From NCBI GenBank assembly GCA_963974105.1, contig CAXBBG010000001.1:372001-436000 (forward strand): DNA of 64,000 nt, written 5' to 3'. The DNA is from UBA2136 sp963974105 (GTDB lineage: Bacteria > Pseudomonadota > Alphaproteobacteria > UBA2136). Positions 42,185-51,766 of this stretch are shown one piece after another. Within the stretch, counting starts at the first letter, position 1. The number at the start of each line of letters is the position of its first letter. Made by a program: the position numbers and the translations under genes. The notes under the pieces were generated by a model, which did not search any database, had not been told where the DNA came from, and saw only the letters and a list, made by a program, of their open reading frames with translations.

Positions 42185-44737
42185 TTATCCTACTACAATA
42201 TTTACTAAACGCTTTGGCACAACGATACATTTACGTACAGTCAATCCCTCTAAGTGTTCTTGAACAGCTGCCAAAGCAAGTTTCTCTGCATCTTCATTGG
42301 CAATATCAGCAGGAACGGTTAAACGCTCTTTAAGCTTACCATTCATTTGCACAACAAGTGTTATCTCACTTTCTACAACAGCCTTTTCATCCACATCAAG
42401 CCATGCTGTTTCAGTTAAAGGAATATCATGCCCAAGCATACTCCAAAGCTCTTCAGTGATATGCGGTACAATTGGGTTTAACAAACGTACACAAGCTTCC
42501 ACACCTTCACGGTAAATCACTTTTTGCATGTCATTTTTAATGTCATAAGATGACAACTTGTTTGAAAGTTCCATCACCGCAGAAATCATTGTATTAAATT
42601 GGAATTTCTCAACGTCTTTTGTCACTTTTGCAATGGCTTGGTGAATTTGACGTTTCATCTCAATATCAGCCTTATCCTGCAAATGACTTACCGCAATAAC
42701 ACCACTATTACAAACCGCCAACTTCGATGCGTCAACTAAGTTCCATAAACGCCCGAGGAAGCGCCATGCGCCCTCTACAGCGTTATCTGACCATTCAAGG
42801 TCACGTTCTGCTGGTGCTTGGAACATAATGAACAGACGGGCTGTATCCACACCGTACTTATCAATCAATGTAATAGGCTCAACAACGTTGTTTTTAGATT
42901 TAGACATCTTTTCCATACGATTCACTTTCACAGGCTTACCTTGGTATGACACATTGTCACCATCTATATCTACTTCACTTGGATACAAATACTTACCTTC
43001 AGCTGTTTGATAAGAATTATGTAAAACCATGCCTTGTGTTAATAGTGCTTTAAAAGGCTCATCGACTGTTACATAGCCTAAGTCGCGCATTACCTTATGA
43101 ATAAACCTTGAATACAGTAAGTGTAAAATAGCGTGCTCTACACCACCAATATACTGATCGACACCACCATTCATCCAATATTCAGCAGCTTCTTTGTCCA
43201 CAACTTCTGATGAATGAGGACTGCAATAACGTAAAAAATACCATGAAGAGTCCATAAATGTATCCATTGTATCTGTAATACGCTCCGCCTTTTCACCACA
43301 AGTTGGGCAAGCGCAGTGCTTCCATGTTGGGTGATGCTCTAAAGGATTACCTGGTTTATCAGCGTCAAAGGTAACATCTTCTGGCAAAGTTATCGGTAAA
43401 TTTTCTTTCTTTTCTGCCACTGTGCCACAGTGTACACATTTAACAAATGGAATAGGGCAACCCCAATAACGCTGACGAGAAATACCCCAGTCACGTAGGC
43501 GGAAGTTAACAGTACGCTCGCCTTTTGAGAGCGATTCCATTTTATCAATCACAGCAGATTTAGCAACGTCACTTTCTAAACCGTCAAAATCGCCTGAATG
43601 AATCAGCGATCCCGCACCTGTATAAGCGCCTTCTTCAGAGTTTCCACCTGAAATAACCGTTTTAATATCGATACCATACTTCACAGCAAAGTCATAATCA
43701 CGTTCATCGTGCGCTGGTACAGCCATAACCGCACCTGTGCCGTAGCCCATCAACACAAAATTAGCAATGTAAATTGGCACTTCTTCACCTGTGAAAGGGT
43801 GTACAGCTGTGTAAGGTGTTTTATAACCTTTCTTTTCAGCCTTCTCAATCGCTTCTTGAGATGTTCCTATAGACTGACAGTCATCGATAAACACTTTTGC
43901 TTTAGAATCGCTCTGAGCGAGTTTTGTGGCAAGAGGATGTTCTGGCGCAATTGAGCAAAACGTCACACCCATAATTGTATCCGGCCTTGTTGTATACACA
44001 TCAAGCATTTCACCAGCATCTGCGCCTTTAACATCAAAAGAAAAAGATAAACCTTCAGAGCGCCCAATCCAATTTTCTTGCATTGTGCGTACACGTTCTG
44101 GCCACTCATCTAACTTTGAAAGGTCACCGAGCAACTCATCAGCGTATTTTGTAATCGCCATAAACCACTGTGTCATAGAACGACGCTCAACAGGCGCACC
44201 ACTACGCCAACCCTTACCATCAACAACCTGTTCGTTTGCAAGAACCGTATTGTCAACTGGATCCCAATTCACCAAAGATTCTTTTTGATAGATAAGACCT
44301 TTATTAAACATGTCAATAAACAGGCTTTGCTGCTGTCCGTAATAGTCTTGCTTACATGTCGCAAGCTCTCTATCCCAGTCATATGCAAAACCAGCCTTCT
44401 TTAATCCATCACGCATGGCTGCAATGTTATTTTCTGTCCACGTTTTAGGGTGCGAATTGTTTTGCATCGCCGCATTTTCAGCTGGCATACCAAACGAATC
44501 CCACCCCATTGGGTGAAGCACGTTAAAACCCTTAGCCTTTTTAAAGCGCGCAATGACATCTCCAAGCGTGTAATTACGCATATGACCCATATGCAATTTG
44601 CCCGAAGGGTAAGGGAACATTTCAAGAACATAATACTTAGGCTTTGAGGTATCTACATCTGTTTTAAAAGACTGTTTACTGTCCCAGGCGCCTTGCCATT
44701 TCTCTTCAACTTCAAAAGGGTTGTAACGTGTTGTCAT
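42185..44737 (-). CDS. leuS: Leucyl-tRNA synthetase
   Basis: This 850-residue class I synthetase has HIGH-type MFPYPSGKLHMGHMRNYT (about residues 40-58), an inserted CP1 editing domain (about 230-420), KMSKS motif EKMSKSKNNVV (about 605), and anticodon-binding and LeuS-specific C-terminal domains. A zinc-ribbon-like CVHCG and CPTCG pair (about 440-490) fits bacterial LeuRS. It charges tRNA-Leu. It is part of the operon DUF3576-leuS-lptE-holA. Confidence 0.97.
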   Translation of the reverse strand: MTTRYNPFEVEEKWQGAWDSKQSFKTDVDTSKPKYYVLEMFPYPSGKLHMGHMRNYTLGDVIARFKKAKGFNVLHPMGWDSFGMPAENAAMQNNSHPKTWTENNIAAMRDGLKKAGFAYDWDRELATCKQDYYGQQQSLFIDMFNKGLIYQKESLVNWDPVDNTVLANEQVVDGKGWRSGAPVERRSMTQWFMAITKYADELLGDLSKLDEWPERVRTMQENWIGRSEGLSFSFDVKGADAGEMLDVYTTRPDTIMGVTFCSIAPEHPLATKLAQSDSKAKVFIDDCQSIGTSQEAIEKAEKKGYKTPYTAVHPFTGEEVPIYIANFVLMGYGTGAVMAVPAHDERDYDFAVKYGIDIKTVISGGNSEEGAYTGAGSLIHSGDFDGLESDVAKSAVIDKMESLSKGERTVNFRLRDWGISRQRYWGCPIPFVKCVHCGTVAEKKENLPITLPEDVTFDADKPGNPLEHHPTWKHCACPTCGEKAERITDTMDTFMDSSWYFLRYCSPHSSEVVDKEAAEYWMNGGVDQYIGGVEHAILHLLYSRFIHKVMRDLGYVTVDEPFKALLTQGMVLHNSYQTAEGKYLYPSEVDIDGDNVSYQGKPVKVNRMEKMSKSKNNVVEPITLIDKYGVDTARLFIMFQAPAERDLEWSDNAVEGAWRFLGRLWNLVDASKLAVCNSGVIAVSHLQDKADIEMKRQIHQAIAKVTKDVEKFQFNTMISAVMELSNKLSSYDIKNDMQKVIYREGVEACVRLLNPIVPHITEELWSMLGHDIPLTETAWLDVDEKAVVESEITLVVQMNGKLKERLTVPADIANEDAEKLALAAVQEHLEGLTVRKCIVVPKRLVNIVVG

Positions 44738-44759
44738 AATTTGCTGTAAACCTTATTAA

Positions 44760-45287
44760 TTATTTGCTCGCTTGGACTTTAATTTTCATGGCACGTGCGC
44801 TTGTTAGAATTGTTTCTTCTAACTGAGCAGCTGTTGCCTTATCTGCTGGAACGTCAACCCACTCAGAGCCTTTTTTAACCTGCTTAAACACAGAAACCTT
44901 TAAGTTTTGTGCAACAAAAGATTGACCAAGAACCAATACGTTCACTTTAACGCGCTCACCTTGCTTGTTTGGGTTTGCATACCAGTCTGTAATAATTACA
45001 CCGTCCTGCGCGCTTGCAGAAGCCAATGGCATAAACGAAACGCTATCTAAAGAGGCGCGCCACAAATAAACATTCACAGGAAGCGCTTGTGCAGCTGTTG
45101 CACCACTTTTACCATCATTGCCAAATGCATCTAGCAAGTTACCCGATTTACCAGAAAAAAGACCTTCACCTTTATAAGCATCGTGTGGTGTTGGGTTTAC
45201 CTCAGCTCTTTCAATGGTTGCGCCGCAGCCTGTTAATGAAACAGCTAATACAGCAGCCATAACGTTTTTTGTGATTTGTTTTTTCAT
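44760..45287 (-). CDS. DUF3576 lipoprotein, first gene of the leuS operon
   Basis: The product has 175 residues from ATG 45287 (AGGT about 9 nt upstream; an in-frame ATG at 45308 is less likely). Lipobox LTGC. DUF3576-type segments: LWRASLDSVSFMPLASASAQDGVIITDWY and VKVNVLVLGQSF (split here at about residues 75-130). The family is of unknown function, restricted mostly to Alphaproteobacteria, and often precedes leuS. Probably an envelope lipoprotein. Confidence 0.88.
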   Translation of the reverse strand: MKKQITKNVMAAVLAVSLTGCGATIERAEVNPTPHDAYKGEGLFSGKSGNLLDAFGNDGKSGATAAQALPVNVYLWRASLDSVSFMPLASASAQDGVIITDWYANPNKQGERVKVNVLVLGQSFVAQNLKVSVFKQVKKGSEWVDVPADKATAAQLEETILTSARAMKIKVQASK

Positions 45288-45365
45288 ATTGAGATACCTG
45301 TTTATCATTATTAATTTGAATTAGAAACGGCATTCTAACCGCTTATACAACATTTGTTAACAAAA

Positions 45366-45397
45366 AAAAGAGCCCGCTTAAAGCGGGCCCTTTTGTA
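45366..45397 (-). terminator. Terminator of the porin gene
   Basis: GCCCGCTT-A-AAGCGGGC (45372-45388) with a T-run on the minus strand, just past the porin stop. Confidence 0.88.
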
Positions 45398-45412
45398 ATA
45401 TCTAAATCAGAC

Positions 45413-46462
45413 TTAGAACTTAACGCGTAAGTTAGCCATGATTAGGTCGATATCGTCGTAAGATACAGCTGTGTTATCATCAACCGCTAGTGAACGGTAA
45501 GCACCTGCTAGAGATACACCGTGTCCTAGGTTGTACTGACCACCGAATCCGTAAGCTTTACCTTCACGCTTGTTTGAAGCGTCAGAGTCGAACTTAGCGT
45601 AATCAGCTGCAACTTCGAATGCGTCCCAAGCGTAACCAGCTTTAACGTATACAGAAGAAGCTTCCGCACCTGATTCGTTGCCTTCTTTACCGTAAGCAAC
45701 AGTACCAGCTAGACCAGAATCGTGCTTAACAGTTACAGAACCAGCCAATAAAGATTCACTGTTACCTGCAGATGCATTGTTCATCATTTCGTAACCTAGA
45801 CCAGCTTTAACAGCGAAAGCGTCGTACTTACCTGAGTAACGTACAGCAGTTTGAATGTCACCACCTTCTGATGTAGATGCTTGACCTTGGAAACCAGCAA
45901 TAACTGGTGAGTGGTAAGCAATAGCATCGCCACGGCCACCATCAAAGTTTTTGAATACATCAGAAACTTTAACGCCTGAAGAGGCTTTAGTTGCAGCGTT
46001 AACAAAATTAGTCGCACCACCGAAGTCAGTGATATCTGAACCAAGAATGTCAGAAACACCAGCCATATCAATTTCAGCAATACCGTCTGTAGCTGTAGAT
46101 GTGTGACCTACGTGTACAGCACCGAATGCACCAGCTAAACCAACACGAGCGTGACGCTCTGTAAGTGTAGAAGCTGATGAAGAAACGGCTTGTAAGTCAC
46201 CGTTTGAAGCGTTACCGTTTAGTTCGTATTCAACCAACACAGAAGCTGTAAGACCGTTGTCTAGAGCTTGTTCGCCTTTAAGACCAACACGTGTTGAAGA
46301 CTTATCGTTATCACTGAATGTAACTTCGCTGTTTGTACCGTTGTCAGCTGAAATTACTGTTTTGTTTACTTGACCGTAGAGCTCAACGTCTACAGCTTTA
46401 GCATCTACAGCGAAACCAGCAGCTACAAGAGCACCAGTTGCCATAAGAAGTGTTTTTTTCAT
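45413..46462 (-). CDS. Gram-negative outer-membrane porin
   Basis: The product has 349 residues with a signal peptide ending DAKA|VDVELYGQ, alternating polar and hydrophobic beta-strand pattern with Gly/Ala-rich turns, ARVGLAGAFGAVHVGH segments and a terminal ...ANLRVKF with C-terminal Phe, typical of trimeric porins. It has a strong ribosome site (AGGAGA), its own promoter and terminator, and highly optimised-looking codons, consistent with a major outer-membrane protein for small-solute uptake. Confidence 0.9.
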   Translation of the reverse strand: MKKTLLMATGALVAAGFAVDAKAVDVELYGQVNKTVISADNGTNSEVTFSDNDKSSTRVGLKGEQALDNGLTASVLVEYELNGNASNGDLQAVSSSASTLTERHARVGLAGAFGAVHVGHTSTATDGIAEIDMAGVSDILGSDITDFGGATNFVNAATKASSGVKVSDVFKNFDGGRGDAIAYHSPVIAGFQGQASTSEGGDIQTAVRYSGKYDAFAVKAGLGYEMMNNASAGNSESLLAGSVTVKHDSGLAGTVAYGKEGNESGAEASSVYVKAGYAWDAFEVAADYAKFDSDASNKREGKAYGFGGQYNLGHGVSLAGAYRSLAVDDNTAVSYDDIDLIMANLRVKF

Positions 46463-46540
46463 TATATTATCTCTCCTAAGGAGTTATTGTTCTCTCTAAC
46501 AATTCGAATCTTGAGCGAGTCGAATCTCTCACGCTGTAAA

Positions 46541-46569
46541 CCTTATGCTCCCAACATAGCCTAGGTCAA
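46541..46569 (-). promoter_or_regulatory. Predicted sigma-70 promoter of the porin gene
   Basis: TTGACC (46564-46569) and ATAAGG (46541-46546) on the minus strand with exactly 17 nt between, about 80 nt upstream of the porin start. Confidence 0.5.
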
Positions 46570-46732
46570 ATAAAAAACAAAAAATATACACCTTACATTG
46601 TATGGTGTGTGTTTTTTATACAACCTCAAATTATTTGATATATACCGTTGTTTTACAATGATAATTACATTAAAGTGCTTAATAAATTGTCACATCTATA
46701 CAACAGTAAAACAACAGCGAGAAAAATATATA

Positions 46733-47350
46733 ATGTATACTATTCAACAACTTATAGCGAAATCAAGAGAAAATAGCATTATATTGATTGCTGCTAGCAA
46801 AAAACAAAGCCCACAGAAAATAATAGCCGCAAAAAATGCTGGAATACTACATTTTGGTGAAAATTACATACAAGAGGCAATTGATAAAATTGACGCATTT
46901 TCTGGATGTAACTTACACTTTATAGGCCACTTACAAACAAACAAAGCACATGAAGCTGTTAAATATTTTGATACCATACACAGTGTCGATCGTCTAAAAC
47001 TTGCAAAATCACTCGAAAAAGAATGTATCAAGCAGGGTAGGGCACAACTCAATGTCTTTATACAAGTGAACCAAGGACTCGAGCCAACCAAGGCCGGCTG
47101 TAAAACATCCGAGCTACCAGACCTTCTAAAAGAGATAAGGAGCTTGTGCCCACATATTAACGTTATAGGGCTTATGACCATACCACCAAAAGATAAAAGC
47201 GCGACTGTATACTTTAAAGAACTTTCAGAGATTGCTAAAAGGGAAGGGCTTACATGCACATCCATGGGTATGAGCGATGATTATATAAAAGCCATAGAAA
47301 ATGGCGCCACCCACATTAGAGTAGGGAGCGCCATTTTCGGTACAAGATAA
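46733..47350 (+). CDS. yggS: YggS/PLPBP family pyridoxal-phosphate homeostasis protein
   Basis: The product has 205 residues from ATG 46733. The frame extends upstream to 46598, but that segment lacks family features. YggS motifs are AASKKQSPQKI with PLP-lysine, LHFGENYIQEA, LHFIGHLQTNK, GLMTIPP, and SMGMSDDYIKAIENGATHIRVGSAIFG at the end. It binds PLP as a carrier with no known enzyme activity. It converges with parB, leaving only 36 bp between the stops. Confidence 0.93.
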   Translation: MYTIQQLIAKSRENSIILIAASKKQSPQKIIAAKNAGILHFGENYIQEAIDKIDAFSGCNLHFIGHLQTNKAHEAVKYFDTIHSVDRLKLAKSLEKECIKQGRAQLNVFIQVNQGLEPTKAGCKTSELPDLLKEIRSLCPHINVIGLMTIPPKDKSATVYFKELSEIAKREGLTCTSMGMSDDYIKAIENGATHIRVGSAIFGTR

Positions 47351-47386
47351 GAGATTTTAAATAATAGAATTGGTCAAAACTATTAT

Positions 47387-48250
47387 CTAGGCACCTAAAA
47401 CTTTCAACAAATTGGTCATTTCGTCTTCGCTTTTAAATGCAATAGTCATTGAACCTACACCTTCCTTTTGTTTCAAAGTAACAGGCAGTTTCAATAATTG
47501 AGCCACTCGGGTCTCAATTTCACGTGTTGCAAAGTCAGTCGTACGACCTTCCTTGCGCTTACCATCACCGCCTTCAGTGTGCTTGCGAACAAGCGCCTCT
47601 GTTTCACGGACTGATAATCCTTTTTTGATCACTTGCTTTGTAATACGCAACTGCAAGCTTTCATCTTCGTTCAAACCAAGAAGTGCACGTGCATGCCCCA
47701 TAGAAATATCCTTAGACATCACATAAGACTTCACCTTTTCTGGCAATGAAAGAAGGCGCATTAAATTTGTAATATGGCTACGGCTTTTTCCGGTAACACG
47801 TGCCATCTCCTCATGCGTGTAATTAAACTCGTTTACCAAACGCAAATAACCATCTGCTTCGTCGATTGAGTTTAAATCGTCACGCTGTACGTTTTCCACA
47901 ATCGCAATCTCAAGCGCTTTGCCATCAGCAAGCTCACGTACAACCACAGGCACTTCTGTAAGCCCTGCCATTTGAGATGCGCGCCAGCGACGTTCACCCG
48001 CAATAATTTCATAAGTACCATTTGGCATAGGCCTTACTAGCAACGGCTGAATAATACCTTGAGAGCGGATAGACTGTGCCAGACTATTTAAAGCTTCATC
48101 ATCAAACTCTCTACGAGGTTGAACCGAAGAGGGTACCAGCAACCTAACAGGCAATGTAGCCTCTGCTGGAGTTGTCCCTCCCTGTGAAACAGCACCTGAT
48201 GCCGCATCGTCCAACAATGCGCCTAAACCTTTTCCTAGAGTGTTTGACAT
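47387..48250 (-). CDS. parB: Chromosome-partition protein ParB
   Basis: The product has 287 residues: N-terminal KGLGALLDD, then the CTPase/ParB core (VQPRREFDDEALNSLAQSIRSQGIIQPLLVR; GERRWRASQMAGL with the GERRxRA motif), the HTH segment (VTGKSRSHITNLMRLLSLPEKV) that binds parS, and a C-terminal dimer domain. ParB loads at parS near the origin and works with ParA to segregate chromosomes. It is translated just after parA, with a one-base overlap. Confidence 0.97.
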   Translation of the reverse strand: MSNTLGKGLGALLDDAASGAVSQGGTTPAEATLPVRLLVPSSVQPRREFDDEALNSLAQSIRSQGIIQPLLVRPMPNGTYEIIAGERRWRASQMAGLTEVPVVVRELADGKALEIAIVENVQRDDLNSIDEADGYLRLVNEFNYTHEEMARVTGKSRSHITNLMRLLSLPEKVKSYVMSKDISMGHARALLGLNEDESLQLRITKQVIKKGLSVRETEALVRKHTEGGDGKRKEGRTTDFATREIETRVAQLLKLPVTLKQKEGVGSMTIAFKSEDEMTNLLKVLGA

Positions 48251-49047
48251 TATGCAGCTACCCCTACATTCACAGATTGAGTTTTAGCATCATGACGAAT
48301 CATCTCAGCTGCAAGTTTCATATAAGCTTGTGCACCTGCACACTTAAAGTCATGCAGCAATGCTGGAAGACCGAAAGAAGAAGCTTCAGACAAACGTACG
48401 TTGCGCGGAATCATTGTTTGGTAAACTTTATCACCTAAGTGACGACGCACATCCGCTTCAACAACTGAAGAAAGTTTATTACGTGCATCAAACATTGTTA
48501 AAAGCACACCTGAAAGTTTTAGAGATGGATTTAGATTCTTTTTAACAAGATCGATTGTTTGGAAAAGTTGTGACAAACCTTCCATTGCGAAAAATTCACA
48601 CTGCAAAGGAACCATAACATCTGTTGAAACTGTTAAAGCGTTTAAAGTAAGCAAGCCTAAAGAAGGCGGGCAATCAATAAACACGTAATCATAACCATCA
48701 ACTTTACCTTCAAGCGCTTCACTTAAACGGCGCTCTCTAGCCATAACAGGAACAAGCTCAACTTCTGCACCACTTAAATGTATTGTGGACGGCACAACCT
48801 CTAAATTTGGCACCATTGTTTTATGTACCACTTCTTCAAGAGGGGCATCATGCATCAAAAGTGAGTAGCTGTTTTTTTTCGTGTTCAGTTTCTCTATACC
48901 AAAACCAGTTGATGTATTTCCTTGAGGATCAAAATCGATCACTAAAACTTTTTTTCCACTTGCAGCTAATCCTGTTGCAAGGTTTAGGGCTGTAGTTGTC
49001 TTACCAACGCCACCCTTCTGATTTGACAGTGCTATAATCTTTACCAT
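48250..49047 (-). CDS. parA: Chromosome-partition ATPase ParA (Soj)
   Basis: The product has 265 residues, with a deviant Walker A KGGVGKTT near the start (residues about 11-18), LVIDFDPQGNTSTG, DYVFIDCPPSLGLL (Walker B region) and no long N-terminal extension, as in the chromosomal Soj type. It forms nucleoid gradients that move ParB-parS complexes. It follows rsmG in the classical mnmG-rsmG-parA-parB order. Confidence 0.97.
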   Translation of the reverse strand: MVKIIALSNQKGGVGKTTTALNLATGLAASGKKVLVIDFDPQGNTSTGFGIEKLNTKKNSYSLLMHDAPLEEVVHKTMVPNLEVVPSTIHLSGAEVELVPVMARERRLSEALEGKVDGYDYVFIDCPPSLGLLTLNALTVSTDVMVPLQCEFFAMEGLSQLFQTIDLVKKNLNPSLKLSGVLLTMFDARNKLSSVVEADVRRHLGDKVYQTMIPRNVRLSEASSFGLPALLHDFKCAGAQAYMKLAAEMIRHDAKTQSVNVGVAA

Positions 49048-49062
49048 TTTCTCATCTTCTTT

Positions 49063-49698
49063 TTATGTTTCACGTGGAACTTGTTTAATGACCAATATTT
49101 TTCCACCTGCATAAGTTATACTATCTTTTTCTTCGACTGTCATGTCTTTAATTAACTTTGTGTTATTTTTTTCAGCACCAACACCGACACCTTTTAGAAG
49201 TACATATCTTCCCGAGTTGCTAAGTAAAGCATTGCCAGCCTTTAAAATATTATCAAGCTCAGAAAATGCACGCGAAGTTATCACAGAATACGGGTTAGAT
49301 TTTTTGTCTAACTTATAAACGTCCTCTTGCAGAGGCATAAAACGATCACCCAATTTTAACTGCCTCTTTACTTCACTCATAAACTGGATCTTTTTTCCTA
49401 CCCTTTCACAAGCATGTACTTTTGCACCTGTTAAAATTGCAATAACAATTGCAGGTAGTCCTGCACCCGCTCCAATATCAAGTACAAAGTCATCGTCTTT
49501 TATAAGAGGTACTATTTGAGCGCAGTCTAAAATGTGCCGACTATATATATACGGAACTGTATCAGGTCCGATAAGGTTAAATTTCTTTTGCCATTTTTCC
49601 AAAAGAAAAGCGTATGTATCTATACGCTCTAATTTTTCCGTAGAAAGGTTAATACCCAGTCCTACGCATTTATCTATAAATAATTGTCGATCAGTCAT
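49063..49698 (-). CDS. rsmG: 16S rRNA m7G527 methyltransferase RsmG (GidB)
   Basis: This 211-residue methyltransferase has a SAM-binding motif VLDIGAGAGLPAIVIAI and the family strings KKFNLIGPDT and VITSRAFSEL. It overlaps the mnmG stop by 8 bp. Its last codons (VPRET) are encoded by a parS-like site, so the 3' end doubles as a partition site. It methylates 16S rRNA G527. Confidence 0.95.
   Translation of the reverse strand: MTDRQLFIDKCVGLGINLSTEKLERIDTYAFLLEKWQKKFNLIGPDTVPYIYSRHILDCAQIVPLIKDDDFVLDIGAGAGLPAIVIAILTGAKVHACERVGKKIQFMSEVKRQLKLGDRFMPLQEDVYKLDKKSNPYSVITSRAFSELDNILKAGNALLSNSGRYVLLKGVGVGAEKNNTKLIKDMTVEEKDSITYAGGKILVIKQVPRET
49066..49081. other. parS-like ParB-binding site 1 (inside the rsmG 3' end)
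   Basis: TGTTTCACGTGGAACT, core GTTTCACGTGGAAC at 49067-49080, closely matching the TGTTTCACGTGAAACA parS consensus. It is the exact reverse complement of the second site's 14-bp core. Confidence 0.8.
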
Positions 49699-51580
49699 TT
49701 ACTCTTCTTTCTGAATAATTTTTCTTGATATGGATATAGAGCGACGTAAGTGCTGATGGTGTTACCCCACTAATACGACCTGCTGCGCCAAGCGTAGCCG
49801 GCGCAAAAGTCTCAAGCTTATGACGCACCTCAGTTGAAAGGCTTTTAATCTCATTATAATCAAAGTCCGTAGGTATCTCGAAAGACTCTTCACGGCGAAG
49901 CACTTCCGCATCCTCTCTCTGTCTAGAGATATAGCCATCATATTGCGCTTCAATCTCAACCTGCTCACAGGCATCATCGCGCAAAGCTTTCAACTCATCA
50001 TAGTATTCAAGAGCCATATCAAGTGTAATTTGCGGGCGCTTTATGACATCAAACAGAGATACTGTCTCTCGGTATGAACCAACCAACTCCTTAACCTTCG
50101 CACCAAAAGGTGATGACGTCTTAACCTTTAAGGAACGGATCACAGACTCAGCTTCAACCACAGCCTCAAGCTTCGCCTTAAATGCTACTTGCCTTTGCTC
50201 GCCCACACAGCCAAGGTCTATACCTTTTTGTGTAAGGCGCATATCGGCGTTGTCAGCCCTTAACAGCAAGCGGTACTCGGCACGCGATGTAAACATACGG
50301 TAAGGCTCATTCGTCCCCTTGGTTACCAAGTCATCTATAAGAACGCCGATATAAGCATCAGCTCGATCTAAGACAAGAGGCTTCTTGCCTAGCGCCTTAC
50401 AGGCCGCATTAAGACCAGCCATCAACCCTTGCGCTGAAGCCTCTTCATAGCCAGTTGTTCCATTGATTTGCCCAGCAAGGAATAAAGAAGGGACCTTCTT
50501 TGTTTCAAGCGTATGGCGTAGCTCTGTTGGCTCTATATAGTCATACTCAATAGCATAACCTGGACGTAGTATCTCTACATTCTCAAGCCCCGCGATGGTG
50601 CGTATCATCTTCATCTGAATATCAATAGGCAATGAGGTAGATATACCGTTTGGATACACCTCTATACTATCAGCACCTTCAGGCTCAAGGAAGATCTGGT
50701 GCTTATTCTTATCAGCAAAGCGCACAACCTTATCTTCAATTGAAGGGCAATAACGCGGACCCACACCTTCAATTTGACCACTGTACATAGGCGCTTTATC
50801 TAAATTATCAAGGATAACCTTATGTGTTTCTTCGTTGGTGTATGTGATATAGCAAGGCACCTGGTCTTGCTCAATCTTATTCGTCAGATAAGAGAAAGGA
50901 AGAGGGGTGTCATCGCCTGGTTGAACCTCTAGCTTGGAGTAGTCAATCGTACGGCCATCTAACCTTGCTGGCGTACCTGTCTTTAGGCGACCCAGCTTGA
51001 AGTTTAAACGCTCAAACATTTCAGAAAGTTTCATTGCCGCCGGCTCACCCGCACGACCAGCGTTATGCGTCGCTGTACCGATGTGGATCAAACCACGGAG
51101 GAATGTGCCTGTTGTGATCACGATAGACTTACCGCTAAACGCCCAGCCGCTAGAGGTTGTGACAACCTCAGCTTCACCTTTATCGTTTAGAATAACATCT
51201 TCAACCATAGCTTGCTTAATGGTTAGATTTGGTGTGGACTCAAGCTCAAGACGTACAGCATCGCGGTACTTAAATCTATCCGCCTGCGCACGTGGACCGC
51301 GCACCGCAGGCCCTTTAGATGCATTTAACATACGGAACTGAATACCCGCTTTATCTGTCATACGCCCCATGATACCGTCTAGCGCATCAACCTCACGCAC
51401 CAGGTGCCCTTTCGCAAGCCCACCGATAGCAGGATTGCAGGACATTTGCCCTATCGTATCTAGGTTACCTGTCAGTAACAAAGTGTTGGCGCCCATACGA
51501 GCAGAAGCCGCTGCGGCCTCGCTACCTGCATGGCCAGCACCAATAATAATAACATCATAAAAACCGTGAATCGTGCGCAT
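49691..51580 (-). CDS. mnmG: tRNA uridine modification enzyme MnmG (GidA)
   Basis: The product has 629 residues from ATG 51580, which has a strong AGGAG ribosome site; an upstream in-frame start at 51601 would cross a parS site and is rejected. It has FAD-binding GAGHAGSEAAAASARMG at residues about 14-30, NPAIGGLAKGHLVREVDALDG, and the C-terminal helical domain that contacts MnmE. With MnmE it modifies U34 of certain tRNAs. It heads the mnmG-rsmG-parA-parB block. Confidence 0.97.
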   Translation of the reverse strand: MRTIHGFYDVIIIGAGHAGSEAAAASARMGANTLLLTGNLDTIGQMSCNPAIGGLAKGHLVREVDALDGIMGRMTDKAGIQFRMLNASKGPAVRGPRAQADRFKYRDAVRLELESTPNLTIKQAMVEDVILNDKGEAEVVTTSSGWAFSGKSIVITTGTFLRGLIHIGTATHNAGRAGEPAAMKLSEMFERLNFKLGRLKTGTPARLDGRTIDYSKLEVQPGDDTPLPFSYLTNKIEQDQVPCYITYTNEETHKVILDNLDKAPMYSGQIEGVGPRYCPSIEDKVVRFADKNKHQIFLEPEGADSIEVYPNGISTSLPIDIQMKMIRTIAGLENVEILRPGYAIEYDYIEPTELRHTLETKKVPSLFLAGQINGTTGYEEASAQGLMAGLNAACKALGKKPLVLDRADAYIGVLIDDLVTKGTNEPYRMFTSRAEYRLLLRADNADMRLTQKGIDLGCVGEQRQVAFKAKLEAVVEAESVIRSLKVKTSSPFGAKVKELVGSYRETVSLFDVIKRPQITLDMALEYYDELKALRDDACEQVEIEAQYDGYISRQREDAEVLRREESFEIPTDFDYNEIKSLSTEVRHKLETFAPATLGAAGRISGVTPSALTSLYIHIKKNYSERRVND

Positions 51581-51593
51581 AATTTCTCCTTTA

Positions 51594-51609
51594 AGTTCCA
51601 CGTGAAACG
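51594..51609. other. parS-like ParB-binding site 2 (upstream of mnmG)
   Basis: AGTTCCACGTGAAACG, with core GTTCCACGTGAAAC at 51595-51608, just upstream of the mnmG start. It has the same 14-bp core as the site in rsmG, in opposite orientation. Confidence 0.82.
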
Positions 51610-51706
51610 TATACGAGTTATAGGGAGTAAGTGGTTTAAAATCAAGTGCTTATATAAAATATATATTTAACCTTATATTTCAACACCTTAAACATTAAGA
51701 ACAACC

Positions 51707-51720
51707 CTTGCAATTGCAAG
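51707..51720. promoter_or_regulatory. Perfect 14-bp palindrome upstream of the Ser/Ala-rich protein gene
   Basis: CTTGCAATTGCAAG lies 46 bp before the start of the 235-residue gene. It contains TTGCAA, which could serve as a -35 element with CATATA at 17 nt spacing. It may be an operator. Confidence 0.35.
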
Positions 51721-51766
51721 TCTAATGCACATTGACCATATATAGAATGTATTGGAGGAAATACTT

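Noticed and set aside
46498..46530. T-loop-like TTCGAATC string upstream of the porin gene
   Set aside because: No acceptor or anticodon stems can be formed around it; it is part of the porin leader.
46598..46732. Extended start of the yggS frame
   Set aside because: The upstream part has no YggS features; ATG 46733 gives the usual ~205-residue protein.
48172..48995. Plus-strand frames opposite parA
   Set aside because: Shadows of a strongly conserved gene in another strand.
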